A stretch of DNA of 17,199 bases, from NCBI GenBank assembly GCA_035291605.1, contig DATDRS010000361.1, forward strand, positions 1 through 17,199. The letters are read 5' to 3'. The translations under genes and the position numbers were made by a program. The notes beneath the pieces are model-generated. The model was given only the letters and a program-made list of their open reading frames with translations, was not told where the DNA came from and ran no database searches. Positions within the stretch are counted from its first letter, which is position 1. Each line of letters begins with the position of its first letter. Origin of the DNA: DATDRS01 sp035291605. Its GTDB lineage: Bacteria > Chloroflexota > Anaerolineae > Anaerolineales > UBA6663. Below are positions 1-8,191 of this stretch, one piece after another.

Positions 1-2411
1 ACGCCAACGCCCCATTTGTTGCCAAGTTGCCTTCGCAGCTCCAGGCTTTCCTCAATCAGCCGTGTCGCACGCGCGTAATCACCCTGACGCATCGCTACCT
101 CACCCAAGCCAGAAAGTTCAAAGCCGATACTCCTTGTATCCTCCAATTCGCGGGATAAGGCTAATGCTTCCTCCAGCCGCTCGTTCGCCAGATGAGTATC
201 TCCTGGTCGCAGCGCGGTCCACCCTAAACTGATGAGCGCGCGGGCGGTGCCATGTTTGTCCTCCAGTTCTCGCCAAATCGTAAGGGCCTCTTCCAAAAAT
301 CCTGACGCAGTCAGATAATCGCCTGCTTCCACAGCTGCATTTCCAAGCTTGATGAGCGCGGATGCAATACCTTGCTTGTCCCCAACTTCGCGGCAAATTG
401 CCAGACTCTCTTCAGCAAATGCTACGGTCGCCGCATAATCGCTTTGCCGATAGGCAAGTTCTGCTGCCCTGGCAAGTAGCTTGGCGCGTGCAGCCGTTCG
501 TCCTTGTGCGGCAACTGTCGAAAGTACAGCAGATAGTCGCTCACGCCCCTCGCCAAAATAACCTCGCGCTTCCCAGAATAACCCGAGCGTGCCAGCTAAC
601 CGCAAACATAATTCTCCTGTGCCATCCGCCGCCTTGCTCCACTCGAGCGCTGCGCGCAAGTTGTCGTGCTCTTGCTCCATGCGATTTATCCATTGAACCT
701 GCTCTACGCTCTCTGATCCTGCTTCGGCCTGCTCAGCGAGCGACAGGAAAAAGTTTGCATGACGATACCGAATCATTTCCTGCTCACCACTCGCTTCCAA
801 ACGCTCCAGGCCAAACTCGCGCAGCGTCTCCAACATCACAAAACGCGGCTCGCCATCCGTGCCCTCAACTTCTCGCAGCAAACTCTTGTCCAACAACGAT
901 CCTAATTGATCCAATACAGAAACGCGGGCCGGATTATCTCCAGCCGCCGCCTCAACTGCATCGACCATACAGCCGCCAACAAAAACGGACACCTGCCGGA
1001 ACAATTTCTGTTCATTTTCATCCAACAGATCATAACTCCACGCAATGGCATTGCGTAGAGTCTGCTGGCGCGCCGGCAAATCACGCGCGCCACTCGTTAA
1101 AAATTCCAGAGGATGCTCCAGGCGGGCGAGCATGGCTTGTGGCGGCAATAACTTGATGCGCGCCGCCGCCAACTCGATTGCCAGCGGCAAGCCATCCAAA
1201 CGCAAGCAGATCTCGGCGACCACACGTGCGTTCTCATCCGTCACTATAAAGGCAGGCTTCACCGCCTGGGCACGCTCGATAAACAGCCGCACCGCGTCAC
1301 ACTGGGTGAGCTGATCGATTGACAGCTCCTTAGGATCCGCCCTGGGCAACGCCAATGGTGGGACCGGCAAGATCGTTTCGCCGCGCACATGCAGCACTTC
1401 CCGGCTGGTCACCAGCAGCTTGAGCTGCGGACAATGTCGGAGCAGGTCCACCACCTCGGATGCTGCCCCTGTGACCTGCTCAAAGTTATCAAGGAGCAGC
1501 AACATCGTCTTTGTTCGCAACTGTCCTATTAGCTCATCAGACAGCGGTCGATCGGTTGTTTCCCTGAGGCCAAGCGTTTGAGCAATGACCGCAGGGATAG
1601 ATTCGGGATCTCGGATTGGGGCCAGGTCAACGAAGTAGACCCCGTCCTCGAAGCGATCGATCAGGTCAGCGGCCGCCTGAAGCGCCATACGGGTCTTTCC
1701 TATTCCGCCGGGTCCGGTAAGGGTCAGCAAGCGGACCCCTTCAGAGTTCAGGCGTTTCATGATCTCGCCTAATTCAGCTTCCCGTCCAATAAATGCCGTA
1801 GGTTGCGCCGGGAGGTTGTTCGGTCGATGGTCAAGCGCCTTCAGAGGCGGAAAGTCAGCCGCCAGATCAGCATGAATTAGCTGGAAGATGCGCTCAGGGC
1901 GTTCCAGGTCCTTCAGGCGGTGCTCGCCCAGGCCGCGCAGGTCCATCCCCGCCGGCAGCAGGTCGACCACCAGGCTGGCAGCCGCCGCGGAGAGAAGCAC
2001 CTGGCCCCCGTGTGCAACAGACATCAGCCGGGCGGCGCGGTTGATCGCCGGGCCGTAATAGTCTCCGCCGCGCAACTGGGCTTCTCCGGCGTGCAACCCC
2101 ATGCGCACGCGCAACGGCCCTATCTCTCCCCACGGCTCGTTCAGCAGGCCGCGCTGGGCTGTCAGGCAGGCGCTCACACCGTCCAGCGCGGAAGCGAAGA
2201 CCGCCGACAACCCATCGCCGGTGGTCTTGATCACCTGGCCGTTTGAGCTTTCCACCGCCGCCCGCAGGAGCGCGTCGTGGCGCTCCAGAGCAGCCTTCAT
2301 GGCCTCGGGAAACTGCTCCCACAGCCGCGTACTACCTTCAAGATCTGTAAACAGAAAGATCAGCGTTCGTGAGGACGGCCCAGGGCCTTTCGACTTCGAC
2401 AAAGCTGTCAT
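1..2411 (-). CDS. Class III nucleotide cyclase domain fused to NB-ARC ATPase and TPR repeats (3' part cut by the window edge)
   Basis: The reading frame is open for 803 codons from ATG 2411 to the left edge. Residues 1-180 form a class III adenylate/guanylate cyclase domain: metal Asp23 in FTDLEGST, Lys62 and Asp66 in VIKTTGDGL, and the Asn/Arg transition-state pair in AINRAARLMS, so the domain looks catalytically complete and would act as a homodimer. Residues from about 205 form an NB-ARC/AfsR-type ATPase, with Walker A GPGGIGKTR near 230 and Walker B LLLLDNFEQ. The C-terminal part holds tetratricopeptide repeats with a period of about 40 residues (for example GDYLTASGFLEEALTIWREL), continuing past position 1. 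An upstream GGAGG lies 11 bases before ATG 2411 and an in-frame TAA lies 10 codons upstream, which supports this start; in-frame GTG and TTG codons lie between them. Such proteins are signal-gated STAND regulators; ligand and target are unknown. Confidence 0.9.
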   Translation of the reverse strand, partial: MTALSKSKGPGPSSRTLIFLFTDLEGSTRLWEQFPEAMKAALERHDALLRAAVESSNGQVIKTTGDGLSAVFASALDGVSACLTAQRGLLNEPWGEIGPLRVRMGLHAGEAQLRGGDYYGPAINRAARLMSVAHGGQVLLSAAAASLVVDLLPAGMDLRGLGEHRLKDLERPERIFQLIHADLAADFPPLKALDHRPNNLPAQPTAFIGREAELGEIMKRLNSEGVRLLTLTGPGGIGKTRMALQAAADLIDRFEDGVYFVDLAPIRDPESIPAVIAQTLGLRETTDRPLSDELIGQLRTKTMLLLLDNFEQVTGAASEVVDLLRHCPQLKLLVTSREVLHVRGETILPVPPLALPRADPKELSIDQLTQCDAVRLFIERAQAVKPAFIVTDENARVVAEICLRLDGLPLAIELAAARIKLLPPQAMLARLEHPLEFLTSGARDLPARQQTLRNAIAWSYDLLDENEQKLFRQVSVFVGGCMVDAVEAAAGDNPARVSVLDQLGSLLDKSLLREVEGTDGEPRFVMLETLREFGLERLEASGEQEMIRYRHANFFLSLAEQAEAGSESVEQVQWINRMEQEHDNLRAALEWSKAADGTGELCLRLAGTLGLFWEARGYFGEGRERLSAVLSTVAAQGRTAARAKLLARAAELAYRQSDYAATVAFAEESLAICREVGDKQGIASALIKLGNAAVEAGDYLTASGFLEEALTIWRELEDKHGTARALISLGWTALRPGDTHLANERLEEALALSRELEDTRSIGFELSGLGEVAMRQGDYARATRLIEESLELRRQLGNKWGVG

Positions 2412-3120
2412 GATAGTCACCGCCTCCGCCAAGATCACTTAAAGTCGATCCGTGCCTCCCAATGTGGGCCCCAAAGCGCGTATGCTAACTTGCATGCAGC
2501 AGCACCAAAACCGGGCTGAAGCTGTCGACATGCCAAATACCATGCCGTATGAGCTTTCACAGCGCTCACGGTGATGCTGGAGATGCGCCGTAATCTGCTC
2601 GACCGTGCCGAGCGGGGGTCTTCTATTGCGGCGATTCTACAATGAGTTCGACCGAAACGGAGAGGGCTCGCTGCCCGAGCGCCTGGGGACGTCTTTCGAA
2701 CCCTCGGCTACCGGGTTACCGCAGCACTGCCGGTGTGGGGCAGGTGTGAGCCCAACGAAGTAATCCCTTTGCGACCGAGGTTCATACGTTAGAGTTCACG
2801 CTGCCCGATCACCGAGGATGGATTTGCCTGGGTGGGGTGCGCCGCTCCTGAGAGCCTGAGTGCGATGGTGCTCTGATCGGCAGTCTTTCCTGCCAGCAGG
2901 CACGAATTCCAGCCCTCCTTGCGGCGCACTCGTTCATGAGCTCCGTGCGTGCAGCGCTCCCGCACAGGCCTGGCGCAGCGCTACAGCAGATAGCCCAGGG
3001 CGTGATCGAGCAGAAATCCTTTGGGGCAACACTTCATTGTTGGATGTACCCTGCCATACCCTGGCTAAGTCTTCATTGTTCGGTATGTTGGTTACATACC
3101 CCTCTCGAAGCCCTTTGTCA
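2412..3120. other. Gene-poor stretch of about 700 bp
   Basis: I find no convincing gene here. Short open frames on both strands have no recognisable motif and no good ribosome site. A 19-base hairpin (GGTATGT, 5-base loop, ACATACC) lies at 3082-3100, and a 10-base direct repeat CTTCATTGTT occurs near 3030 and 3070. The stretch separates the left regulator from the tRNA unit and may hold decayed sequence. Confidence 0.5.
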
Positions 3121-3172
3121 CAAACAGAAAAATGATCAACAACTTCGCGAAATTCGCGGAGTTGTTGGTCAT
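3121..3172 (-). terminator. Rho-independent terminator of the tRNA-Met unit
   Basis: An inverted repeat occupies 3132-3172. The left arm ATGATCAACAACTTCGCGAA matches the reverse complement of the right arm except at two positions, which form G-U pairs in one RNA orientation. Read on the minus strand, it is followed by TTTTTCTGTTT. It starts 12 bases after the tRNA 3' end, so it is well placed to end the tRNA transcript. Confidence 0.85.
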
Positions 3173-3184
3173 GATTTACATCAG

Positions 3185-3256
3185 TGGCGAGGGGGAGATT
3201 TGAACTCCCAACCAAGGGCTTATGAGTCCCCTGCTCTACCATTGAGCTACCTCGCC
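3185..3256 (-). tRNA. tRNA-Met, anticodon CAT
   Basis: The minus strand folds as a full cloverleaf: acceptor GGCGAGG with CCTCGCC and discriminator A; D arm GCTC/GAGC; anticodon loop CTCATAA with CAT at 34-36 and T33; T arm GGGAG-TTCAAAT-CTCCC. The 3' CCA is not encoded. The anticodon stem GGGGA/GCCCT has a G-T pair at the outer end and an A31-G39 mismatch next to the loop. The anticodon fits elongator Met. A lysidine-modified Ile2 tRNA also carries CAT and cannot be excluded by eye; the lack of three G-C pairs in the anticodon stem argues against initiator Met. Confidence 0.93.
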
Positions 3257-3281
3257 GTCAGTATGCGGTGGTGCGACGGGC

Positions 3282-3309
3282 ATTATATCCAGAAGGTCGC
3301 AGGCGTCAA
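3282..3309 (-). promoter_or_regulatory. Sigma-A-type promoter of the tRNA gene
   Basis: On the minus strand, TTGACG (3304-3309) is followed after 16 bases by a perfect TATAAT (3282-3287). The -10 box ends 25 bases before the tRNA 5' end, giving a leader of about 18 bases. The tRNA is therefore probably transcribed independently of the large operon that ends at 3403. Confidence 0.85.
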
Positions 3310-3402
3310 TGGTCGCCCCGCGCGCGCCTGGTGGGGGCGATGCCTCTGCAACCTGGCGGCTGGGCTAACCCGGCGCGCGGCCAGCGGATGCTTCGCCCAT
3401 AC

Positions 3403-4158
3403 TCAGGCCGTCAGTTGGGCAGCGGCTTGCCGCAACCGGCCGGTCAGCGGATGGCCGGGGAAACGGAGGACGAACAGGCCGGCGCTGGCGAGGGCCATCC
3501 ACTCGTCGGCGTGCGGCAGGATGGCGGCCACTTCGCAGCCGTAGGCCTTCTCCACGCGCGCCTGGACTTCGGCGGCGTTGTAGATCGCCGGGACTTTGTT
3601 GACGATCAGCGCCAGGCGCGGCACGCTGAGCCGCCGCGCGACATCCACCGTGACGCTCGTGCCTTGATAGTCCTGGTGGTCGGGGCGCAGGACGATAGCC
3701 AGCGTGTCGGACACGGCGAAAATCAACAGGGTGACCTGGTCCAACCCCGCGTGGGTGTCCACGAGCAGCACTTCCAGCGCCAGCGACTGAATCAATTGAT
3801 TAAAGCCCGCGTCGAGCCGGTTGACGTCGTAACCCTCGCGCAAGGCGCGCGCGATCTCGCTGGGGTCGGTGCTCGCCGGGACGAGGAAAACCCGGCCGGC
3901 CAACTCGTGCCCCCGGGGCCGGTTCACCTCACAGGCGGTTTCGACGATTTCACACCGGCCCCACAAATAATCGTTCAACGTGCGCCGCTGTTCAGACTCG
4001 CCCAGGCCAAACAGGAAGTGCTGCGCCGGGGACTGCAGATCGGCGTCCACCACGCCGACGCGCCGCCCCTCCGCCGCCAGCAGGGCCGCGAGGTTCGCCG
4101 TCAGGTTCGACTTGCCCACCCCTTGCTGAAACGAATGAAGGGAGATGATCTTAGCCAT
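3403..4158 (-). CDS. MinD/ParA-family ATPase, copy A
   Basis: This 251-residue protein aligns end to end, without gaps, with the protein at 5840-6595 (161 of 251 identical by hand count). It keeps Walker A' VVDADLQSP, switch II LLVDTHAGL and the late motif LIVNKVP. MinD/ParA proteins are ATP-dependent dimers that position cargo on membranes or nucleoid. The P-loop is unusual: where the family has KGGxGK(T/S), this copy reads QQGVGKS at 11-17, so the signature Lys and the first Gly are both Gln, while Lys16 is kept. The C-terminus (TGRLRQAAAQLTA) could form an amphipathic helix. The start ATG 4158 overlaps the stop of the receiver-GAF gene by 8 bases (ATGGCTAA), implying translational coupling; an open frame continues upstream but would run inside that gene. 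It is the last gene of the operon, and no clear terminator follows before the tRNA promoter. Confidence 0.92.
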   Translation of the reverse strand: MAKIISLHSFQQGVGKSNLTANLAALLAAEGRRVGVVDADLQSPAQHFLFGLGESEQRRTLNDYLWGRCEIVETACEVNRPRGHELAGRVFLVPASTDPSEIARALREGYDVNRLDAGFNQLIQSLALEVLLVDTHAGLDQVTLLIFAVSDTLAIVLRPDHQDYQGTSVTVDVARRLSVPRLALIVNKVPAIYNAAEVQARVEKAYGCEVAAILPHADEWMALASAGLFVLRFPGHPLTGRLRQAAAQLTA

Positions 4159-5365
4159 CGCGCGGCTCGACCGGCCTTGCCCCCGCGTGCGCGCTCCGCA
4201 TCTCGCGCGCCTTCTCCTGTAAGCGCCGGAAGTACTCGGTCTCCGTGATCTCCGCGACGCGCCGCGCCCGTTTCCCCTCGTCAATCTCAATCCGCAGCTC
4301 TTCGATCTGCTGGCGCAGGCGCTGCTCGCGGATGTAGGCCTGCAGCGCGACCGCCGCGAGCGAGGCCAGCGACTCGATCACCGGATGCAGCGCCAGGTCA
4401 AAGGGAACCACGCGGCCCGTTTTCTCGTCGAGCGCGTTGATCAACTGCAGGACGCCGATCACCGCCTGACGGCCATCTTTCAGCGGGAGGGTCAAGAACG
4501 AAGTCGAGCGGTAGCCCGTGTCCCGGTCAATGGCCTGTGTGCCGGAAAAGTCAAAGCCCTCCGCCTGATAGGCGTCCGGGATGTTCACCGTCTCGCCGGT
4601 GAGTGCGGCATGCGTGGCGACGTTGTGATGGTTGGGCCGCCCCGTGTGGGCGTCGTGCAATAGCAGCGGCGCGAAGGGGATCTCCGCGCCCGTCGTTCCG
4701 CCGAGCGCCAGGTCCAGCGAGGTGTTGCGCACGATCACGAACTTCAGCCGGTCGTCGTCGGTGCGCAGGTAGAGCGTCCCGGCGTCGGCGCGGCCCAGCG
4801 TCTGAGCCTGGATCAGGATTTTCTCTAGCATCTGGTTGAAGTCCGTCTCGTTCGACAGGGCGATGCCGAGGGGGATCACAATTTGCAGCAGCTCGTCCGA
4901 GCGCCTCTGCTCCCGTTCGAGCCGCTGCTCCGCGAGCCGCGCCGCCTCGCGCCAGCGCTTCAACTCCAGCCAGACGCGGAGGCGCGCGCCGAGGAGCGCC
5001 GGGTCAGGCAGACCGATCAGGCTGTCGGTCGCGCCGAGGTCGAGACACCGCGCCACGCTTTCGCCCTCCCCCGCGGCTGAAATCGCGACGATGAGGGTCT
5101 GGCTCAGACGCCCATCCGCACGGAGCTGCTCCAGCGCCTGCTCAAGGCCGCCATCGGTCAGCCGGACATCCACGAGCGCTAGATCAAACTTCCCGCTCCG
5201 CAGCAGTTCGAGGGATGGCCCGCGGCTCTCCGCGACAGAGACGGCATGGCCCGCCGCCTCCAGCATGTGGACCAGCGCCGTGCGGTGGGCCGGGTCGCCG
5301 CAGGCGACGAGCAGGCTTCCGGGTTTGGGAGGGGCAGCGCCGGGGGTGTGGGATGCCTGTGACAC
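4151..5365 (-). CDS. Receiver-GAF sensor with shared C-terminal output module
   Basis: This 404-residue protein has no membrane segment. Residues 17-135 resemble a response-regulator receiver, with the phosphoacceptor Asp66 in FDLALVDVRL, Asp24, and Ser96 in VAISAAG. The conserved Lys before the loop Pro is replaced (GLP at 118-120), so normal phospho-signalling is doubtful. A helical linker (135-165) leads into a GAF domain at about 168-342 (AGTLYLRTDDDRLKF, LPLKDGRQAVIGVLQLIN). Residues 346-390 form a charged coiled-coil-like tail (EELRIEID, VAEITETEYF, KAREMR), 27 of 45 identical to the tail of the membrane sensor at 8192-9235. The start is GTG 5365, the most upstream start in this frame; no strong ribosome site is visible. 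It overlaps the MinD copy A start. Its likely role is sensing a cytoplasmic ligand and signalling to the ATPase. Confidence 0.87.
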   Translation of the reverse strand: MSQASHTPGAAPPKPGSLLVACGDPAHRTALVHMLEAAGHAVSVAESRGPSLELLRSGKFDLALVDVRLTDGGLEQALEQLRADGRLSQTLIVAISAAGEGESVARCLDLGATDSLIGLPDPALLGARLRVWLELKRWREAARLAEQRLEREQRRSDELLQIVIPLGIALSNETDFNQMLEKILIQAQTLGRADAGTLYLRTDDDRLKFVIVRNTSLDLALGGTTGAEIPFAPLLLHDAHTGRPNHHNVATHAALTGETVNIPDAYQAEGFDFSGTQAIDRDTGYRSTSFLTLPLKDGRQAVIGVLQLINALDEKTGRVVPFDLALHPVIESLASLAAVALQAYIREQRLRQQIEELRIEIDEGKRARRVAEITETEYFRRLQEKAREMRSAHAGARPVEPRDG

Positions 5366-5491
5366 GGGGTTTATCCGTCGTTCACAAAACGGCAGAGCGT
5401 CTTGAGCGGAGTTCCGCGCTCTTCACAGAACGCAGTCGAAGGACGCGGGTTCAGGAATTCCCGCCGCTCCACTCAGGACGTGCGGTGCTGA

Positions 5492-5806
5492 TCATGAGCG
5501 GTCGGGCGGCGGCCTCAGCCCGCGGGTGCGCGCGAGCGACAGGCGATAGAGGGTCTCCCCATCCGCCTCGCGGACCTCGGTTTTGAGATAGCCCTTCGCG
5601 ACCAGTCCATCGCCGATCTGGCGCGCCTCGTCGGGGGCGAGTCCGAATTCGGCGGCCAGCTCGCCCACGGTCAACGGGCCTTGGCGCGCCATCTTGTTGA
5701 AGACCAGGCGCAGGTTCTCAGGCAGGTCCATGATGTCGGATGCGACGATGCCTGCCACCGGAGGGCGCTGCTCTACTTCCTGCCGCAAAAGCGCGAACCT
5801 CCCCAT
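5492..5806 (-). CDS. Small winged-helix protein (MarR-like fold)
   Basis: This 104-residue protein has a helix-turn-helix at about 44-75 (LTVGELAAEFGLAPDEARQI followed by a helix ending AKGYLK) and a wing-like strand pair (TEVREADGETLYRLSLA). A proline-rich tail follows. A GTG at 5812 would add two residues, but GGAG lies 7 bases before ATG 5806 and is too close to the GTG, so I chose the ATG. It lies 33 bases downstream of MinD copy B and is followed by 126 bases with no gene before the receiver-GAF sensor. It may be a local transcription regulator, or a winged-helix used for protein contacts; sequence alone does not decide. Confidence 0.75.
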   Translation of the reverse strand: MGRFALLRQEVEQRPPVAGIVASDIMDLPENLRLVFNKMARQGPLTVGELAAEFGLAPDEARQIGDGLVAKGYLKTEVREADGETLYRLSLARTRGLRPPPDRS

Positions 5807-5839
5807 CTCCACTCTCCGTGCGCGGCGCGCGAGCCGGGC

Positions 5840-6595
5840 CTACGCCATCAGTTTAGCCGCGATCTGCTTGTACAGGCCCGTCACCGGATGGGCCGGGTAG
5901 CGCAGCGCGAAGACCCCCGCGCTCGCCAGGGTCATCAACTCGTCTGAGTGCGGCAGCACGGCGGCCACCTCGCAATTGTAGGTCTTCTCGACGCGCGCCT
6001 TGACCTCTGCCGCATCGAAGACGGTCGGCACCTTGTTGACGATGAGCAGCAGGCGCGGGACGTCGAGCTTGCGGGCGACCTCGACCGTCACGCTCGTGCC
6101 CTGGTAGTCCTGCTGGTCGGGCCGGAGGAGGATGGCGAGCGCGTCGGAGATCGCAATCGAAAGCAGCGTCTCCTCGTTCAAGCCCGGATGGGTGTCAATC
6201 ATCAGCACGTCCAGGTTCAAATCCTCGACCAGGCGGTGGAAGCCGTCGTTCAGCAGCCCCACGTCGTAGCCCTCGCGCAGGACGCGCGCGATCTCTCCGG
6301 CCTTGATGCTGGAGGGGATGAGGAAGACTTTGCCTTTGATGGCGGCCCCGAGCCTGGGGGTCACGTCGTGGGCAGTCTCTTTGATGTCGCACTTACCCCA
6401 CAGGTAATCGTTGAGCGAACGTCCCATATCGTCCTCGCCCAGGCCGAACAGGACGTGAATGCCGGGGGACTGGATGTCGGTGTCAATCACACCCACGCGC
6501 TGCCCCTCCATGGCGAACAGGGCGGCGAGGTTGGCCGTGGTATTAGACTTGCCCGTTCCGCCCCGGAAAGAGTGAACGGAAATAATCTTCGACAT
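5840..6595 (-). CDS. MinD/ParA-family ATPase, copy B
   Basis: This 251-residue protein is the less diverged of the two MinD-like ATPases. P-loop RGGTGKS is at 11-17, with Arg instead of the signature Lys at 11; Walker A' is VIDTDIQSP, and switch II is LMIDTHPGLNEETLLS. LNDYLWGKCD, LREGYDV and DYQGTSVTVEVA are shared with copy A and look family-specific. The C-terminus VTGLYKQIAAKLMA may be an amphipathic membrane-targeting helix, as in MinD. The ATG at 6595 has AGGAG 10 bases upstream. A 223-base gap precedes it, so it could have its own promoter, though I see no clear one. As I recall, close relatives occur in cyanobacteria and Chloroflexi, annotated only as MinD/ParA family. Confidence 0.94.
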   Translation of the reverse strand: MSKIISVHSFRGGTGKSNTTANLAALFAMEGQRVGVIDTDIQSPGIHVLFGLGEDDMGRSLNDYLWGKCDIKETAHDVTPRLGAAIKGKVFLIPSSIKAGEIARVLREGYDVGLLNDGFHRLVEDLNLDVLMIDTHPGLNEETLLSIAISDALAILLRPDQQDYQGTSVTVEVARKLDVPRLLLIVNKVPTVFDAAEVKARVEKTYNCEVAAVLPHSDELMTLASAGVFALRYPAHPVTGLYKQIAAKLMA

Positions 6596-6818
6596 GATGC
6601 GTATGCTCCTGGCTGAATTCTCCGCTCGGCCATTTGCTGCTTATTCACCTCTCGTTGCTCTGTGTCCGCGTTCTCGCAGACGCCCGCGGGGATGCGGGCT
6701 TTGAGCATGGCGTCTAATCAACGGTCGGCCCCGCGTCATCAGCAGGGTTTTTTTATCATGAATTCCCGGATTAAGCGAATGGCCCGGCAGGATGAGAAAT
6801 CGGGTTTCTGCCTGAGTT
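6596..6818. other. Intergenic gap inside the operon with small hairpins
   Basis: The gap separates the PGM1-like ligase from MinD copy B. It contains a perfect 6-bp hairpin at 6680-6697 (GCCCGC/GCGGGC) and an imperfect one at 6786-6812 just after the ligase stop. Neither is followed by a T-run on the minus strand, so I do not call a terminator. This gap could mark a sub-operon boundary. Confidence 0.4.
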
Positions 6819-8171
6819 TTAGGCCGCCGCGCGGACGCGCGCCGCGGCCGCCTGCTGCAGGGTCAGCGCCTCCGCCGCCGAGGCGGCCGCGATCAGACAC
6901 CCGAACTCACCCGCCGCCAGCGCCGAAGTGACGGTGAGGATGACGCCGCGCCGCTCCCCGCGCATCGGATACGCCAGGTCGCCGAGCGCCGCCTGCAAAC
7001 GTTCAAACTCGCGGATCGCGCCGCTGGACATCGCGTCGTGGCTCAACAGCGCGACCCGCCCCAGATAATCCGGGCCAAAGGTGAAGCGGGCGAACTCGTG
7101 GACGTGCGTCCCGCCTGTGCGCCGCGAGTTTACTTCCAGCAAAAACAGCCGTCCGCCGTCGTCCACAATCGTGTCCATATCAAAGTGGCCCACGTAGCCC
7201 ATGGCCTGCAGCTGCTCGGCGAGGCGCAGCCCGCTTTCGGCCAGCGCCGGATACCATCCCGCCTCGCGCAGCTCGCGGCTGACGAGCACGCCGCAGAAGT
7301 CCCCCGGCGACAGGAACAGTTGCCGAGACAGGTACGTGATCTCCGGCTGGCCCGCGCCGAACGGCGGGACGAAGACCTCCAGCGACGGGGAGAGCTGGCC
7401 GGCGGAGGGGATGTAAGCCTCGACCGTGACCCCGTGCTCGTGCAGGAAGGGATTGCGCTCCAGCGCGCGGTGGATCGCCTTAACCGAGGCAAACTCGCCG
7501 GGGCGGAGGACGTTCTGCCCGATGCCGTTCTCGCCGTCGTCGGCTTTGACCACGCAGGTCTGCCCGTTGAGGCAGAACCAGTGCGCGACGGCCGCCGCGC
7601 TTTGCCAGTCTTCGCAGGCAACACCGGAGGGCAGCAGTGTGTCCGCGCGATCCCCCAACCAGCGCGAGGCCAGCACGCGGAACCCGGCTTTCGTGTCAAT
7701 GTAATCGCGGACCCACAGGCATTCCGGCGCGGGGCTTTCGGGCAGGCGGACGGTCAACCCGTGCTCGCGCCGCAGCACGTCCACCAATTGCAGGAATTCC
7801 GGCGTCGTCGCATACGGGATGATCTGCGCCGTACGCTGCGCGCCCGCGTATTCGATCAACGCGGTGAGCAGATGGGCCTCACGCAGAATGTCCTGGCAGA
7901 GCTGCGGGGAGGGGTTGTGCGGCGCGAGATAGCGGGTCTGCCGATACCCCAACTGCCGGTATAAAGCCTGGGCGTGCGGGATGGGGAAGGTGACGAAGAC
8001 GAGCTTGGAGTCGCCGAGCCACAGCAGCGCCCGGTCGCCGCGATACTGCTCGCCGTGAATCAGGCGCGCCTGCGCCGCCGGGTCTTCGGCGCGTTTCAGG
8101 AAACTGTAGAAGGTCTCGGAGATATTGCAGATGACGACGACCGGGATGTCCCGCGCCAGATGCGACGGCAT
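6819..8171 (-). CDS. ATP-grasp carboxylate-amine ligase, PGM1-like
   Basis: This 450-residue protein has a pre-ATP-grasp N-terminal part (about 8-150, starting IPVVVICNISETFYSF) and an ATP-grasp fold. VVKADDGENGIGQNV at 207-221 carries the nucleotide-binding Lys209. VGHFDMDTIVDDGG at 327-340 and LFLLEVNSRRTGGTHV at 342-357 carry the metal ligands Asp331, Glu346 and Asn348. A C-terminal region of about 90 residues follows, as in PGM1-type peptide ligases. ATP-grasp ligases activate a carboxylate as acyl phosphate and join it to an amine or thiol. The substrate is unknown; the PGM1 resemblance is from recalled motifs, not a search. It starts 20 bases after the sensor stop, with only a weak ribosome site. 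It is the second, distinct ATP-grasp enzyme of the operon. Confidence 0.86.
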   Translation of the reverse strand: MPSHLARDIPVVVICNISETFYSFLKRAEDPAAQARLIHGEQYRGDRALLWLGDSKLVFVTFPIPHAQALYRQLGYRQTRYLAPHNPSPQLCQDILREAHLLTALIEYAGAQRTAQIIPYATTPEFLQLVDVLRREHGLTVRLPESPAPECLWVRDYIDTKAGFRVLASRWLGDRADTLLPSGVACEDWQSAAAVAHWFCLNGQTCVVKADDGENGIGQNVLRPGEFASVKAIHRALERNPFLHEHGVTVEAYIPSAGQLSPSLEVFVPPFGAGQPEITYLSRQLFLSPGDFCGVLVSRELREAGWYPALAESGLRLAEQLQAMGYVGHFDMDTIVDDGGRLFLLEVNSRRTGGTHVHEFARFTFGPDYLGRVALLSHDAMSSGAIREFERLQAALGDLAYPMRGERRGVILTVTSALAAGEFGCLIAAASAAEALTLQQAAAARVRAAA

Positions 8172-8191
8172 TGCCAGTCTTGAGATAGCGC

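Noticed and set aside
1..480. Repeats with a period of about 120 bases
   Set aside because: They are explained by the TPR units of the encoded protein and are not a CRISPR array or DNA repeat element.
362..1156. Plus-strand open frame of 264 codons
   Set aside because: It lies antisense to the NB-ARC/TPR gene, has low-complexity Ala/Pro/Arg-rich sequence and no motif.
2581..2760. Possible decayed coding sequence on the plus strand
   Set aside because: Short open pieces in two frames have no recognisable family, so I cannot support a pseudogene call.
3268..4248. Plus-strand open frame of 326 codons
   Set aside because: It is antisense to MinD copy A, whose motifs are clear; the antisense product is a GC-driven shadow.
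6748..6754. Run of seven T bases on the plus strand
   Set aside because: There is no plus-strand gene before it and no strong stem, so I do not call it a terminator.
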